Positions 16,906-26,848 of a DNA stretch of 64,000 nucleotides are shown one piece after another. The position numbers were made by a program, and so were the translations under genes. Every line of letters starts with the position of its first letter. Positions within the stretch are counted from its first letter, which is position 1. This DNA is from Bryobacter sp. CoA8 C33 (lineage in GTDB: Bacteria; Acidobacteriota; Terriglobia; Bryobacterales; Bryobacteraceae): contig JAINDK010000050.1 in NCBI GenBank assembly GCA_019931185.1, forward strand, positions 186,001 to 250,000, read 5' to 3'. Under the pieces are notes generated by a model that saw only the letters and a list, made by a program, of their open reading frames with translations, was not told where the DNA came from and ran no database searches.

Positions 16906-18809
16906 TGAATCAGTACTATCTCACTACGCCGATTTACTATGTAAATGCCGCGCCGCATATCGGCCATACTTACACGACACTAGTGGCCGATACGATCAAG
17001 CGGCTGAAGGCCCTTGAAGGAATCGAGGCCTATCTTGTCACGGGCTCCGATGAGCACGGACAAAAGATTCAGCGGGCCGCCGCGAAGGTGGGCAAGTCAC
17101 CTCAGGAATACACGGATTTGATCGCCGCCGAGTTTGAGCAAACCTGGCAAAAACTCGGGCTGGCGATCGATAAATTTCAGCGCACCACTTCTTCGCAACA
17201 TGCTGCGGCGGTTTCGCGGCTGTTTCTCGAGTGCGAGAAGAATGGTTATATCTACATGGGCAGCTATACCGGCTATTACTCGGTAACGAGCGAAGCGTTT
17301 GTGGCTGACGCCAAGGAAGGCGACGTCGATCCGGATTCCGGGCAGCCGCTCGAGTTAGTCACCGAGGAGAACCTCTTCTTCAAGCTCTCCGCGTTTCAGG
17401 ACAAGCTGATTGAGCTCCATGAGACTAACCCCGGCTTTCTGCAACCCGAGGCCCGCCGCAATGAGATTCTCGCTTTTCTGAAGAGCGAGAAGCTGCAGGA
17501 TCTGTCCATTTCGCGAACGACGATCCAGTGGGGCATCCCTGTGCCGAATCATCCCGGCCACGTTTTCTATGTCTGGTTCGATGCCCTGATGACGTATTGG
17601 TCGGCTGTCGAGGGAACGGACCACTGGCCCGCCGACCTGCATCTGATGTCGAAGGAGATCGTCCGCTTCCACGCCATTTATTGGCCCGCCTTCCTGATGG
17701 CGGCCGGCTGGCCCTTGCCCAAGCGCATCTATTCCCACGGCTGGTTGCTTTTCGAGGCAAGCAAGATGTCGAAGAGCCGCGGCAACATCGTGCGCGTCAC
17801 GCCGATTCAGGAAGTGATGGGCATTGATGCGCTGCGCTACTTTCTGCTGCGCGAGATCCCCTTCGGCTCCGATGGCAGCTTCAGCTTCGATGCTCTCGTT
17901 GCCCGCTACAACTCCGATCTAGCCAATGGCCTCGGCAACCTGTTGAGCCGCACGCTTTCCATGATTCAGCAATACCGGGGCGGGGCCGTGCCAGCGCCGG
18001 TTGCCGCCGATCACGCTGCCATCGCCCAAGCACGGGAACACTATGACCGCTTTGAATTCCACAAAGCGCTCGAAGCGCTTTGGCGCTGGATCGGCGATCT
18101 CGATAAGTACATCGTGGAGAATGCGCCATGGAAACTGGCCAAGGACGCGAGCCCGGAGGCGCAGGCCCGGCTCGATGCCGTGCTGTACCGTTGCTTTGAA
18201 AGTTTGCGTTTGATTACCGCGCTGGTGGCCCCAGTAATTCCGCAATCAGCCGCGCGGATTCGCGAGCAGTTGAACATTGACGGCCCCCTGGAGTGGGGTC
18301 ATACTCCGGCCGGCCATCGCATCGGCGCCGTCGCCCCTATCTTCCCCCGGCTTGATCCCGCCGCGGCCATCGACCGGATGCGGCAACTGGAAGCTGCTGA
18401 GTTGGACCGTCAGAACGCTCTCATGGGCAAAACGGCCGAACCGGAAGCCCCGGCGGGAAACATCACGCCCATCGCCGAAACTATCAGCATCGACGACTTC
18501 GTCAAGGTCGATCTGCGCGTCGGCGTGGTGCGGTCGGCTGAGGCCGTCAAGGGCGCCGATAAACTGCTGCACCTCAAGATCGATATCGGCGAAGCATCCG
18601 GGCCGCGCACCATCGTCGCCGGCATCGCCAAGGCCTATCAGCCGGCGCAGTTGATCGGCCGGAAGGTTGTCATTGTCGCCAACCTCGCGCCACGCAAGCT
18701 GAAGGGCATCGAGAGCCAAGGCATGATTGTTGCCGCCAGCCTCGAGGGTGGGGCGCCGGTTCTGGCGGCGTTTCTCGAGGATGTTCCCATCGGAGCCCGC
18801 CTCAAGTGA
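16905..18809 (+). CDS. metG: Methionyl-tRNA synthetase with C-terminal tRNA-binding domain
   Basis: This 634-residue class I synthetase charges tRNA-Met. Signature motifs are PHIGHTYTT (HIGH region, about residue 17) and KMSKSRGN (about residue 288). The connective peptide lacks the CxxC zinc knuckles of E. coli-type MetRS (YTGYYSVTSEAFV instead), as in the zinc-free subgroup. An anticodon-binding helical domain follows. The last 110 or so residues are a Trbp111-like EMAP domain (VDLRVGVVRSAEAVKGADKLL) that adds tRNA affinity and dimerises the enzyme. tatD overlaps its end by 4 bases. Confidence 0.96.
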   Translation: MNQYYLTTPIYYVNAAPHIGHTYTTLVADTIKRLKALEGIEAYLVTGSDEHGQKIQRAAAKVGKSPQEYTDLIAAEFEQTWQKLGLAIDKFQRTTSSQHAAAVSRLFLECEKNGYIYMGSYTGYYSVTSEAFVADAKEGDVDPDSGQPLELVTEENLFFKLSAFQDKLIELHETNPGFLQPEARRNEILAFLKSEKLQDLSISRTTIQWGIPVPNHPGHVFYVWFDALMTYWSAVEGTDHWPADLHLMSKEIVRFHAIYWPAFLMAAGWPLPKRIYSHGWLLFEASKMSKSRGNIVRVTPIQEVMGIDALRYFLLREIPFGSDGSFSFDALVARYNSDLANGLGNLLSRTLSMIQQYRGGAVPAPVAADHAAIAQAREHYDRFEFHKALEALWRWIGDLDKYIVENAPWKLAKDASPEAQARLDAVLYRCFESLRLITALVAPVIPQSAARIREQLNIDGPLEWGHTPAGHRIGAVAPIFPRLDPAAAIDRMRQLEAAELDRQNALMGKTAEPEAPAGNITPIAETISIDDFVKVDLRVGVVRSAEAVKGADKLLHLKIDIGEASGPRTIVAGIAKAYQPAQLIGRKVVIVANLAPRKLKGIESQGMIVAASLEGGAPVLAAFLEDVPIGARLK

Positions 18810-19582
18810 TCGATAGCCACTGTCACCTCGACAGCGAGCAGTTTGAAAACGACCGTGAAACAATAATAGCTCGTGCCCGGGAGGCCGGCATCGAGATCAT
18901 GCTGGCGATTGGAACGGGGGAGGGTCCGCCGCATCTCTCCGCCGCCATTGCACTGGCGGAGCAGTACCGCTTTATCTGGGCTAGCGTCGGCGTTCATCCT
19001 CATCATGCCAATCGTGTCAACAAAGAAACCTTTCCGGACCTTCATCGCCTCGGTCGGCATCCAAAAGTTGTGGCAATTGGAGAGATCGGTCTCGATTATC
19101 ACTACGATTTCTCGCCCCGACAGGAACAGAGGGATGTTTTTGCGCGCCAATTGACCCTGGCGCGCCAGCTTAGGCTCCCGGTAATCATCCACACGCGCGA
19201 AGCTTGGGCCGATACGATCTCGATCCTGAAGGAGAATGGGCCGGCGGAACTTGGCGGCATATTCCATTGCTTCAGCGAAGGAGTGGAGGAGGCTCGTCAG
19301 GCACTGGACCTGAATTTTCATCTCGGCTTCGGGGGGGTACTGACCTTTCCCAAGGCGGAGCGTCTGCGCGAGGCGGCATCCTTCGCCCCGCTGGAGCGGA
19401 TCCTGCTCGAGACGGACGCGCCGTATCTGGCGCCAGCGCCGCATCGGGGGAGGCGCAATGAGCCTGCCTTTCTTGCCGCGACGGCGGCCCGGCTGGCGGC
19501 TTTGCGGGGGCTCACGGTCAAGGAATTGGATGAGTTGACGACGGAAAATTTCCGCCGGATCTTTCCGGCTGCTCTGGAGTAA
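18806..19582 (+). CDS. tatD: TatD-family metal-dependent hydrolase/deoxyribonuclease
   Basis: This 258-residue TIM-barrel hydrolase of the amidohydrolase superfamily carries the TatD metal ligands: HCHLD at the N-terminus, Glu in GEIGLDYH, HTREAWADT, the histidine of FHCFSEG and ETDAPYLAP. The family members are 3'-5' nucleases in DNA repair or D-aminoacyl-tRNA deacylase-like proteins. The metG-tatD linkage with overlap is common in bacteria. Confidence 0.93.
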   Translation: MIDSHCHLDSEQFENDRETIIARAREAGIEIMLAIGTGEGPPHLSAAIALAEQYRFIWASVGVHPHHANRVNKETFPDLHRLGRHPKVVAIGEIGLDYHYDFSPRQEQRDVFARQLTLARQLRLPVIIHTREAWADTISILKENGPAELGGIFHCFSEGVEEARQALDLNFHLGFGGVLTFPKAERLREAASFAPLERILLETDAPYLAPAPHRGRRNEPAFLAATAARLAALRGLTVKELDELTTENFRRIFPAALE

Positions 19583-19587
19583 ATGGC

Positions 19588-20595
19588 ATGACGAAGTCGC
19601 TGAATCAGGCTGTGTCGATGAAGCAAATTCTCGATCTGGTGAGGGATGACCTCAACCGGGTGGAGCAAGCCATTGGACTCGAAACGATCGGCAGCGTGGC
19701 GGCCATCAACACGATTTCCCACCACATGCAGGCGGCCGGTGGCAAGCGCCTGCGGCCGATCCTATTATTGCTGTCGAGCCGCCTGGTGAGCTCGCGCACC
19801 GAGACCACCGAAGATGCCATTCAGTTGGCTGCCGTCGTCGAGCTCATCCATACCTCGACGCTTGTTCACGACGACGTCATTGATGAAGCGAAGATGCGCC
19901 GCGGAAGGCCCTCTGCGAATGCCCTGTGGGGCAACCAGATGAGTGTGCTCGCCGGCGACTGGCTCTACATGCAGGCATTCCAGATCGCCATGCGCCAGCG
20001 GAACTTCACGATTCTCGACATCCTTATTGGCTTGACGCAAATGATGGTTGAAGGAGAATTACTTCAACTCGACCGCCTGGGGCGCATTGACATTTCCGAG
20101 GCCGATTACATGGAATTGGTCGACCGTAAGACGGCGAGCCTTTTCAACGCCTGCTGCCGTCTGGGGGCTATGGCGGGGAGCGCCGACGATGCGATGTCGG
20201 CCCGACTGGGGGAATTCGCCTGGAACCTCGGCATGGCCTTTCAGTTGATCGATGATGTTCTCGACTTCACCTCGAAGGAGAACATCCTCGGCAAGCCGGT
20301 GGGTAACGATCTCGCCGAAGGCAAGGTTACTCTCCCCCTGCTTTACGCTCTCGGCGAAACCACGCGCGAGGAAACACGTTTGATCGAGATCATCCTTAAG
20401 GACCGCAGCTACGAGCGTGTTCCCTTCTCGACCGTGCTCGAAATCATTGAAAAGTACCGCGGGGTAGAGCGCTCACTCGAACGGGCCAATCAGTTCACGG
20501 CCCGCGCCAAGGAGATTATCGATGCGTTCCCCGACTCGCCGTACCAAAAGGCTGTGCTCACCATTGCGGCCCTGATCACTGAACGGGACCGTTGA
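19588..20595 (+). CDS. Long-chain polyprenyl diphosphate synthase
   Basis: This 335-residue trans-isoprenyl diphosphate synthase carries the first Asp-rich motif DDVIDEAKMRRGRPS, the GGKRLRP substrate motif at about residue 51 and a second Asp-rich motif QLIDDVLDF. Small residues before the first motif (STLVH) fit a long-chain product (C35-C45), as in HepT or IspB, which would be the side chain of menaquinone. That matches the menaquinone-type succinate dehydrogenase at 56.4 kb. The exact chain length cannot be read from the sequence. Confidence 0.92.
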   Translation: MTKSLNQAVSMKQILDLVRDDLNRVEQAIGLETIGSVAAINTISHHMQAAGGKRLRPILLLLSSRLVSSRTETTEDAIQLAAVVELIHTSTLVHDDVIDEAKMRRGRPSANALWGNQMSVLAGDWLYMQAFQIAMRQRNFTILDILIGLTQMMVEGELLQLDRLGRIDISEADYMELVDRKTASLFNACCRLGAMAGSADDAMSARLGEFAWNLGMAFQLIDDVLDFTSKENILGKPVGNDLAEGKVTLPLLYALGETTREETRLIEIILKDRSYERVPFSTVLEIIEKYRGVERSLERANQFTARAKEIIDAFPDSPYQKAVLTIAALITERDR

Positions 20596-21338
20596 GGCGC
20601 GTACTCCAAGCCGCTTGCCTTTTGGCCTTTCCTGTACTGGCCGGGATCGGCGCCTTCGCCGAAAAAGCTGAGTTTTATTTTCTGCGCCTCGAATATGAGG
20701 ATGCTCCGTTTGTACGGCGTCCTTGGGGGCGGGGTTGGTGGATGCAGGACATGCCCGAGGCCGAGATCCATTTCAGTCATGGCATCCAGCGCCTGACCCG
20801 TATCGACATTGGCGAAATCCGCCACGCCCCGCTCACCGACGACCGCATTTACAATTACCCCTGGATCTACGCGACGCAGGTTGCCTGGTGGAACCTCTCG
20901 GAACCCGAAGTGATCCGCCTGCGCAACTACCTCTTTCGCGGCGGCTTTCTGGTGGTCGATGACTTCCACGGCGACCGCGACTGGCAATGGTTTGCGGCCT
21001 CGATCGCGCGCGTGCTGCCCGGACTGCCGATCATCGACATCCCGGACGACGACCCGGTGATGAATCTCATCTTTCCCATCCGGGAGCGCACTTTTATTCC
21101 TGGCTTGCGGCACCTGCGCCGCGGCCCGAACGGTGTGACCACGGTGGAGCCGACGGCCATCCCCCCCTCGTGGCGGGCCGTCTACGATGAGAGCGGCCGG
21201 ATGCTGATCGCGATCAATTTCAACATGGATATCGGCGATGCCTGGGAGCACGCCGACATGCCCGAGTACCCGGAGCAAATGACGAGTCTCAGCTACCGTT
21301 TCGGCATCAACTATATCCTCTACGCGATGACGCATTGA
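20592..21338 (+). CDS. DUF4159 domain-containing exported protein
   Basis: The 248-residue protein starts at TTG 20592, overlapping the synthase stop (TTGA). A signal peptide covers about residues 1-23. The rest is a DUF4159 domain, a glutamine-amidotransferase-like fold common in acidobacteria and planctomycetes: FYFLRLEYEDAPF at the start, IYNYPWIYATQ, NYLFRGGFLVVDDFHG and SYRFGINYILYAMTH at the end. The function is unknown; relatives often sit next to MoxR/BatA-like genes, which are absent here. Confidence 0.88.
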   Translation: MRRVLQAACLLAFPVLAGIGAFAEKAEFYFLRLEYEDAPFVRRPWGRGWWMQDMPEAEIHFSHGIQRLTRIDIGEIRHAPLTDDRIYNYPWIYATQVAWWNLSEPEVIRLRNYLFRGGFLVVDDFHGDRDWQWFAASIARVLPGLPIIDIPDDDPVMNLIFPIRERTFIPGLRHLRRGPNGVTTVEPTAIPPSWRAVYDESGRMLIAINFNMDIGDAWEHADMPEYPEQMTSLSYRFGINYILYAMTH

Positions 21339-21633
21339 CCGGAGTAGCGGCTCGGCTTTCGCGGGTGGGCTCAAGGGCCATTCACTCCCCGTTTCCGCCA
21401 ATGAGAACTTTATCATTCACGCGAAATTGTTTTTTTTACTGGCCTTTCTTTCCTCCTCTTTTCAAACACTTAGAAAATTTCGCGCCGCTAGTGGTCCTTG
21501 TCCGGCTGCTAGTGTAGCTGCCGTGGGCGAGTTCGCGATTTCCTCCCTCGGGGGATGAGCGAATTCCGCCTGATTCGGGTTGATCGCCAAACAAACCCAA
21601 ACCCCAAAAGGAGATGGCTTCCGCCAATCGGCC
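21339..21633. other. Intergenic region, 295 bp, relatively AT-rich
   Basis: No gene is visible. It holds a T-rich run near 21430 without a convincing terminator stem, and a direct repeat GCTAGTG (21487-21493 and 21508-21514, a 21-bp period). The base composition shift suggests the promoter of the large downstream gene is here, but no clear -35/-10 pair stands out. Confidence 0.4.
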
Positions 21634-24600
21634 ATGCCTGAGAAGATCTACAAACTCCAGCCCAATCGCACCATGCAGTTGAGGGGCTTCGACGCCTTCG
21701 GAGCCGCAGCGGCCCTGCACTCGGCGACAGCCAACTCCTTCAAGGTGAGTGGCGTCTTTCGTGACGCGGCCGACTTCGCCGTGCTCATTGTTTATGACGC
21801 CGACAATTTCTACGAACACAAGAGCCTGAAGCATCTGCCGGACTTTGACTTCGATGGCCTTACGCTGCAGTTCGACGTCACCTACCAGGGGCTGCGGCCG
21901 CTCGATTCTCCCCGCTTTGTTACGATCGATTGGCCCTATCTCGATGTCGTGCGCAGCGACAACAGCACCGCGAGAATCCGGCTCAGCGACCACGCAACGC
22001 TGCTTTCCGGCACGCACACGAAGGCAGGCACCAGCTTTACGGTCACGACGAATGAAATCAAGCGATACGACCGGGTCACGCTCTGGTACATGAACTTCGC
22101 CTTCGAGTTCGTCGTCGACGATGCTGTCGAGTGCGCCTATGCTTTCAACTCCGGCGGCCCCGGCACGGTGCACCGCCTTACAATCAACGGGACAGACTAT
22201 ACCTACACCGAGATCGCCGGCGACACGCTTTTCACGGTGAATGCGCGCATGGCGGAAATCGTCAACGCTTCTCCCCAATTGTCGGCGGCGACCGGGCCAG
22301 CCTTTCAGGTCAACTTCCGCGTCAAGCAGGACAACAATCAAATCCTCAATGTCTCCAGCTCGGCGTCGTCCAACACCTTCGCACTGCGCGCGGTAGGGAA
22401 ACAAACCATCGCCGCCTCACTGGCGGCGCAAATCAACAACGTGAATTGGCAGAGCTTAAGCGTCGCCCTGCCGCTGACGGCGACGGCCGCCAATGGCATC
22501 CTAAACATCCAGAGCGGCAAGCCCGGCGTGGACGGCAACGCAATTCGCATGTACTCGGTTTCCAACTCAACACGGCTCCAGGCAACGACGCCGGCCACCC
22601 TCGCGCCGCAACAGTTTCTCGGCATCTTCAGCGGTGGCAGTTCCGATTGCACCTGGCGCATCAGCCTCGACTTCAGCGCCTTGGGCGTGCCCTCGATCCG
22701 TCAGATGTGGTTCACCTACGCGCCGCCGATCCCCGATGGGGTTCCGCTGGCAGACACGGAGTGGGAGGCCACCTACACGAATTGGAATCTGTCGGGCCCG
22801 CCCTCCAAGCGCGAGCTGAAGGTCGCCGGACCGGACTCGGTGCGCGTCGAAGAGGATTCCCCCTGGGTCAAGTACACAGGCATTTGGCATCATCAGACGG
22901 GGTTTTACTCCGGGGCCTTCGCCAATCGCAGCGCCGATCCCAATGCAACCGTGGAGATCTTCTACGCCTGCAATTCAACGCATGACCTGTATGTCGGCAC
23001 GACGCTGTTCGAGGATCGCGCCGAAGTGGGCGTGCGTCTCGATAACGACACTGAGACGCTGCACAACTTCGCGGTCTCGGCCACGGCGCCGATCTACGCC
23101 CGCCGGCTCTTGCGCAGTTCTGTCCCCGCTGGCCGCCATACCGTCCGCATCCGCATGAACAACAACAAGAATTTCGACTTCGACTTTCTCGAGGCCGCGG
23201 TCAAGACCGATATCCCCGATCCACTGCCTGCCCGTGCGCACGCCTCACCCGCACTCGACTACTCAACCGACCACACCTTTAAATTACCGCCCGCGCGCAT
23301 TCACTGGATTTTTGATCAGCTTGGTTTCACCGGACCCATGAATGAATACATCGGGGTTTTTTGGTGGAACCAGCGCAAACGGGTGAGCGCGGTCATCCCG
23401 CAGGCAACCGTCACCATCAATGGTAGTTTCGCCCCGGGCGATCAAATCAGTCTGCTGATCGGCGGTAGTCCGGTCGGCAAGTCGGTTTTTCCTTTTGAGA
23501 CAAACGAACTCATCGCCCGCCACTTCGCCTACTTCATCAACGAGACTTTCGTCGGCGTCTACGCGGAGGCCAATGCGAACACGCTCCAGATCATCAACCG
23601 TTCGCCCACCAGTGACTACTCGTTTTCGCTTTCGAACGTGGTGCAATCCACCACCGGCAGCCTTTCCATCAGCGGTTCCCTTGAGAACGGAAACGCCGGC
23701 ACCTGGGAGATCGACGCCGGGCAAAATCCTCCACTGAACCGGGCCGCGCGTGACTGGCATCTCGACTTTAGCGCCAGCGCGGCCGCGCGCAGCCGCGAGC
23801 TCGTCATCGCCTGTTCGATGGAACTTGTGCAACCGCCCGCCGGCTTCGCCGCCGTTTTTCCCGATGGCCAGGAGGTGGTCACCAGTGTCGGCTTCGCCAA
23901 TCTGAACTCGACGCACTGCACCTTCAACACGGCCATGCGCGAGTATCAGAAACGTGTCTACCGGCAGATCGCCGACATCCAGGCTGCCGCCGGGCTCACT
24001 CCCAACCTGCAGTTTGGCGAGTTTCTTTGGTGGTTCTTCACCAATCACCACCCCACCAGTAACCCAGGGGGCGGAATGGCGTTTTACGATCCCGAAACGG
24101 CCGCACATGCCCAGACTGCCTTGGGCCGCCCGCTGCACCGCTTTCTGGGTCCCAACGACGACCCGAATATAAATGGCGGAGCGGATGCTACGCTCCTGCG
24201 CAACCTGCTGCGGGATTACATCGCCGCCCTGCGTGCCCATGTTCTTGCCGCGCACCCCGGCGCCCGCTTCGAACTGCTTTACCCCTACGACGTCAATCAC
24301 CCAAGCCCGGCCGGCATCTTCAACCTCGGCGGCGCTCTCAATTACTTCGTCAACTTTCCCGTTGAATTTCGAAGCAAAGCCACCAGCGGCCTCGATCGCA
24401 TCAAAATGGAGGCGCTCGACTTCGGCGCCTGGACGCGCTCACTCGACCTGAGCCGTACAGCGATTCTGTTTCCGATCGAGCTCGGCTGGCCCAAGGATTC
24501 GGTCCGCTATCTCGTACCAGTGTTTCGCGGCGGCGCGGCGTGGGAGAAGGAATACCTCGAAGCCAAGGGAGTCGGCGTACCGGTGATCAACTTCTGGGCG

Positions 24601-24675
24601 CACGATCACTTCAATCTCTTCAACCTCAGCGTTACCGAACCCACCGCCTACGCCGGGGTGCAGAACTCCGGCTAG
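21634..24675 (+). CDS. Large phage-tail-like protein (non-contractile tail-sheath / TIM-barrel type)
   Basis: The protein has 1013 residues from ATG 21634; a TTG at 21580 is possible. The N-terminal region (about 1-170) is beta-rich, with PDFDFDGLTLQFDV and DWPYLDVV. Two similar beta/alpha inserts follow (about 185-260 and 585-660), each with an N-G motif and an A...IN...V.A pattern. The last 250 or so residues look like a glycosidase-type TIM barrel (PNLQFGEFLWWFF, MAFYDPETAAH, PVINFWAHDHFNLFN). This order recalls non-contractile tail-sheath proteins of siphophages; that is a recollection of the family, not a search. There is no signal peptide and there are no other phage genes nearby. It ends sharing 4 bases with a convergent hydrolase. 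Confidence 0.6.
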   Translation: MPEKIYKLQPNRTMQLRGFDAFGAAAALHSATANSFKVSGVFRDAADFAVLIVYDADNFYEHKSLKHLPDFDFDGLTLQFDVTYQGLRPLDSPRFVTIDWPYLDVVRSDNSTARIRLSDHATLLSGTHTKAGTSFTVTTNEIKRYDRVTLWYMNFAFEFVVDDAVECAYAFNSGGPGTVHRLTINGTDYTYTEIAGDTLFTVNARMAEIVNASPQLSAATGPAFQVNFRVKQDNNQILNVSSSASSNTFALRAVGKQTIAASLAAQINNVNWQSLSVALPLTATAANGILNIQSGKPGVDGNAIRMYSVSNSTRLQATTPATLAPQQFLGIFSGGSSDCTWRISLDFSALGVPSIRQMWFTYAPPIPDGVPLADTEWEATYTNWNLSGPPSKRELKVAGPDSVRVEEDSPWVKYTGIWHHQTGFYSGAFANRSADPNATVEIFYACNSTHDLYVGTTLFEDRAEVGVRLDNDTETLHNFAVSATAPIYARRLLRSSVPAGRHTVRIRMNNNKNFDFDFLEAAVKTDIPDPLPARAHASPALDYSTDHTFKLPPARIHWIFDQLGFTGPMNEYIGVFWWNQRKRVSAVIPQATVTINGSFAPGDQISLLIGGSPVGKSVFPFETNELIARHFAYFINETFVGVYAEANANTLQIINRSPTSDYSFSLSNVVQSTTGSLSISGSLENGNAGTWEIDAGQNPPLNRAARDWHLDFSASAAARSRELVIACSMELVQPPAGFAAVFPDGQEVVTSVGFANLNSTHCTFNTAMREYQKRVYRQIADIQAAAGLTPNLQFGEFLWWFFTNHHPTSNPGGGMAFYDPETAAHAQTALGRPLHRFLGPNDDPNINGGADATLLRNLLRDYIAALRAHVLAAHPGARFELLYPYDVNHPSPAGIFNLGGALNYFVNFPVEFRSKATSGLDRIKMEALDFGAWTRSLDLSRTAILFPIELGWPKDSVRYLVPVFRGGAAWEKEYLEAKGVGVPVINFWAHDHFNLFNLSVTEPTAYAGVQNSG

Positions 24676-25730
24676 CCGAGCCTGCGTGCCACGTGCGAAA
24701 TGATGTGGTAGCCGACGATGAACTTAAACGGCGTCTCGCCCATCGTGTAGTGTCCGCAGGGCAGCACGACGAGTTTGTGCGGCGCGCCGCTACTGCGCAC
24801 ACAGGTGAGAATTTCCTCGCTGTAGCGGGGGAGAAAAGTCGTGTCGTAGGTCGTGTAGATGAACAGGTTTTTCTTTGACTGGTGGCGGGCGAACTGCTCC
24901 ATGTAAAAGCGCGGGCTCATGCCGTCCCATACCGTTTGCAGTTGCTCGAGCGTCAAATGCTGCTCGAGGCTCGCCTTGATGTGCCGCGTCGAAAGTCCCG
25001 TCCACACAACATCGCCAAAACGGGCGGAGCAGTGATTGAATACGTTCACCTTCAAGCGGTGATCGTAGCTGCTGGCCAGAAACGCATAAGCGGATCCGAG
25101 GCTGGTGCCCACGATGCCGATGTTTTCAAAACCCTGCTGCTCGAGCCAGTCGACGCAGGCGCGGATATCGTGCACGGCCTGGCGCGTGGCGTGCATCGTC
25201 CGGCCGATGTTCGAGCTGACGGCATAGTCGGCGCGCGTCAGCGGCGGAGGCATCCGCCGGTCATGATAGGGCAGGCTTAAGCGCAGGGCGGGGATCCCCA
25301 GCTTCTGAAATCCGCGGCAGAGGGCTACGTGCTGCTGGGCGTGGGAGTTCCAATGCGGCAGCACGAGCACGGCGCGCTTGCGGCGGTTTTGCTTGCCTTC
25401 GGGCATCGGAAACCAGCGCGCCTCCACGAGATTGTTCTCCGCGTAAGGCGTCTCAAGCGGACTGGTGAAACGAAGCCATTCCCCGTCAAGGGTAAAGTCT
25501 TTCGGAGTCCGGTGCTGGAAATAGAGCTCACCGTTGCGGATGATCGCTTCGTTTGCTTCCGCCAGCCAGGCCGCTTCTTCGCCGCCGTCGAAGGGACGCA
25601 ACCCAGGTAATTCAAGGTCCCCCACCCATTCCATGCCCCATTCAAATGGCCGCACCACGCGATCAGTGGACCGTGTGGCCAAATCTGTTTCCCAGCGATC
25701 GAGCCAGCGCTCGTAACCGCGTCGCAACAT
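24672..25730 (-). CDS. Alpha/beta hydrolase (ABHD18-like)
   Basis: This 352-residue cytoplasmic hydrolase has the nucleophile elbow GTSLGS at about residue 213 (VGTSLGSAYAFLAS), an oxyanion-side segment VLPHWNSHAQ, and a C-terminal histidine in LPCGHYTMGE. The YERWLDRWE N-terminus and overall pattern resemble the ABHD18/DUF2048-like group. The substrate is unknown. It overlaps the stop of the large phage-tail-like gene and lies 3 bases from the aldo/keto reductase gene upstream, so it is likely the last gene of a minus-strand run. Confidence 0.85.
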   Translation of the reverse strand: MLRRGYERWLDRWETDLATRSTDRVVRPFEWGMEWVGDLELPGLRPFDGGEEAAWLAEANEAIIRNGELYFQHRTPKDFTLDGEWLRFTSPLETPYAENNLVEARWFPMPEGKQNRRKRAVLVLPHWNSHAQQHVALCRGFQKLGIPALRLSLPYHDRRMPPPLTRADYAVSSNIGRTMHATRQAVHDIRACVDWLEQQGFENIGIVGTSLGSAYAFLASSYDHRLKVNVFNHCSARFGDVVWTGLSTRHIKASLEQHLTLEQLQTVWDGMSPRFYMEQFARHQSKKNLFIYTTYDTTFLPRYSEEILTCVRSSGAPHKLVVLPCGHYTMGETPFKFIVGYHIISHVARRLG

Positions 25731-25733
25731 CGT

Positions 25734-26843
25734 TTAACCTGCCTTTCCTTTCGCCCCGGCCAGCGGAACGTTCTCTTTGACGTGCTCCATGGTGACCATC
25801 TCGGAGATGGCAGCTGTCAGATTCGGATTCCGCAGGTTCCACAGATAGGCCTTTTGCATCGGCTTCAAGTCACCGGGAACGGCGGCGTTCAGTCGGGCCA
25901 TGTGCTCGGGGGGAGTTTGCCGCGGCGGCCGAAAGTTGAATGGCCGCGCCGACTTCATGGAAATCACTCCCAAGCCCGCCTTATGAGCCGCCTTCATGGC
26001 CCCATCGACATAACTCGAGTTCACCATGTTATAAGCCACCATCACGGCGGAGTAAGGCTTGGCCTTGACGGCCGCCTCGAGCAAGCCGCCCGGATCGGTG
26101 TGCGAACTCAGCCCGAGATGGCGCACCTTGCCGGCTTTTTTCAGACGTTCGAAGGCTTCGAAGATTTCATCGTGGTTCAAGACCTCGTAAGGGGTGTTTG
26201 CCCCGTGCGGACACATCAGCAGATCGAGGTGGTCCGTTCCCAGACGCCGCAGGGTCTGCTCGACACTCTCGATAACGAGTTGACGGTAGTTCTTTTGCCG
26301 GTCGATGCGGTGGCCGTATTGCGCGGCCATGACATTGGACAGGGCAGCTGAATCGAGCTCATCCCGCTGCCCGTTGAAGTAACTGAGAAAGTATTCCGGG
26401 GCATCGACTTGGCGGCGGGCGATCTCCTCGAGGGCGAGCCCGCGCAGGCGCTTTTGCTCGGTCTCATCGAGGCTCTTAAAGATGTCGGCGTAGAGGCGGT
26501 TGCGGTTGATGTCCCAGAGCGAGACTTTGGAGTTGATGAAGAAGGTATCGCGCTTGCGCCGCTTCAGCACTTCGGCGTAGCCCAGTTCACTCTGGCCGTT
26601 GCCATAGGCGGGAGCGGTATCGAGGTAATTGAGCCCCATGTCGATCGCCGCCAGCACATGATCGAAATTACGCGGGGAGATCGTGTTGCCCCCCATGACC
26701 ATTTCGCTGATCATGTAGCCGGTTTTGCCGAGTTGGCGGTAGGCCATGCCCGGCTGCTTGTTGCGCCATTCCCCCTTGGTTTTCGCCGAGGCGGAATCCG
26801 CCTTCAGCGCCAGGGCGGCGGCTAAGAACTCACGGCGTCTCAT
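25734..26843 (-). CDS. Aldo/keto reductase with N-terminal export signal
   Basis: The protein has 369 residues from ATG 26843. The N-terminus MRRREFLAAALAL looks like a Tat- or Sec-type signal of about 22 residues. The AKR barrel then carries the catalytic Asp and Tyr in YLDTAPAYGNG, the Lys in FINSKV and the His in LLMCPHG. C-terminal cofactor residues are less conserved. Family members reduce aldehydes or ketones with NAD(P)H, and an exported form is unusual because cofactor is cytoplasmic unless it folds before Tat export. Its start lies 5 bases after the ABC-F stop. Confidence 0.88.
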   Translation of the reverse strand: MRRREFLAAALALKADSASAKTKGEWRNKQPGMAYRQLGKTGYMISEMVMGGNTISPRNFDHVLAAIDMGLNYLDTAPAYGNGQSELGYAEVLKRRKRDTFFINSKVSLWDINRNRLYADIFKSLDETEQKRLRGLALEEIARRQVDAPEYFLSYFNGQRDELDSAALSNVMAAQYGHRIDRQKNYRQLVIESVEQTLRRLGTDHLDLLMCPHGANTPYEVLNHDEIFEAFERLKKAGKVRHLGLSSHTDPGGLLEAAVKAKPYSAVMVAYNMVNSSYVDGAMKAAHKAGLGVISMKSARPFNFRPPRQTPPEHMARLNAAVPGDLKPMQKAYLWNLRNPNLTAAISEMVTMEHVKENVPLAGAKGKAG

Positions 26844-26848
26844 AGCCG

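Noticed and set aside
21425-21440. T-run as a rho-independent terminator
   Set aside because: No stem-loop precedes the T-run.
21634-24675. Evidence for a prophage
   Set aside because: Only one tail-like gene is present, flanked by housekeeping genes, with no integrase, capsid or attachment repeats seen.
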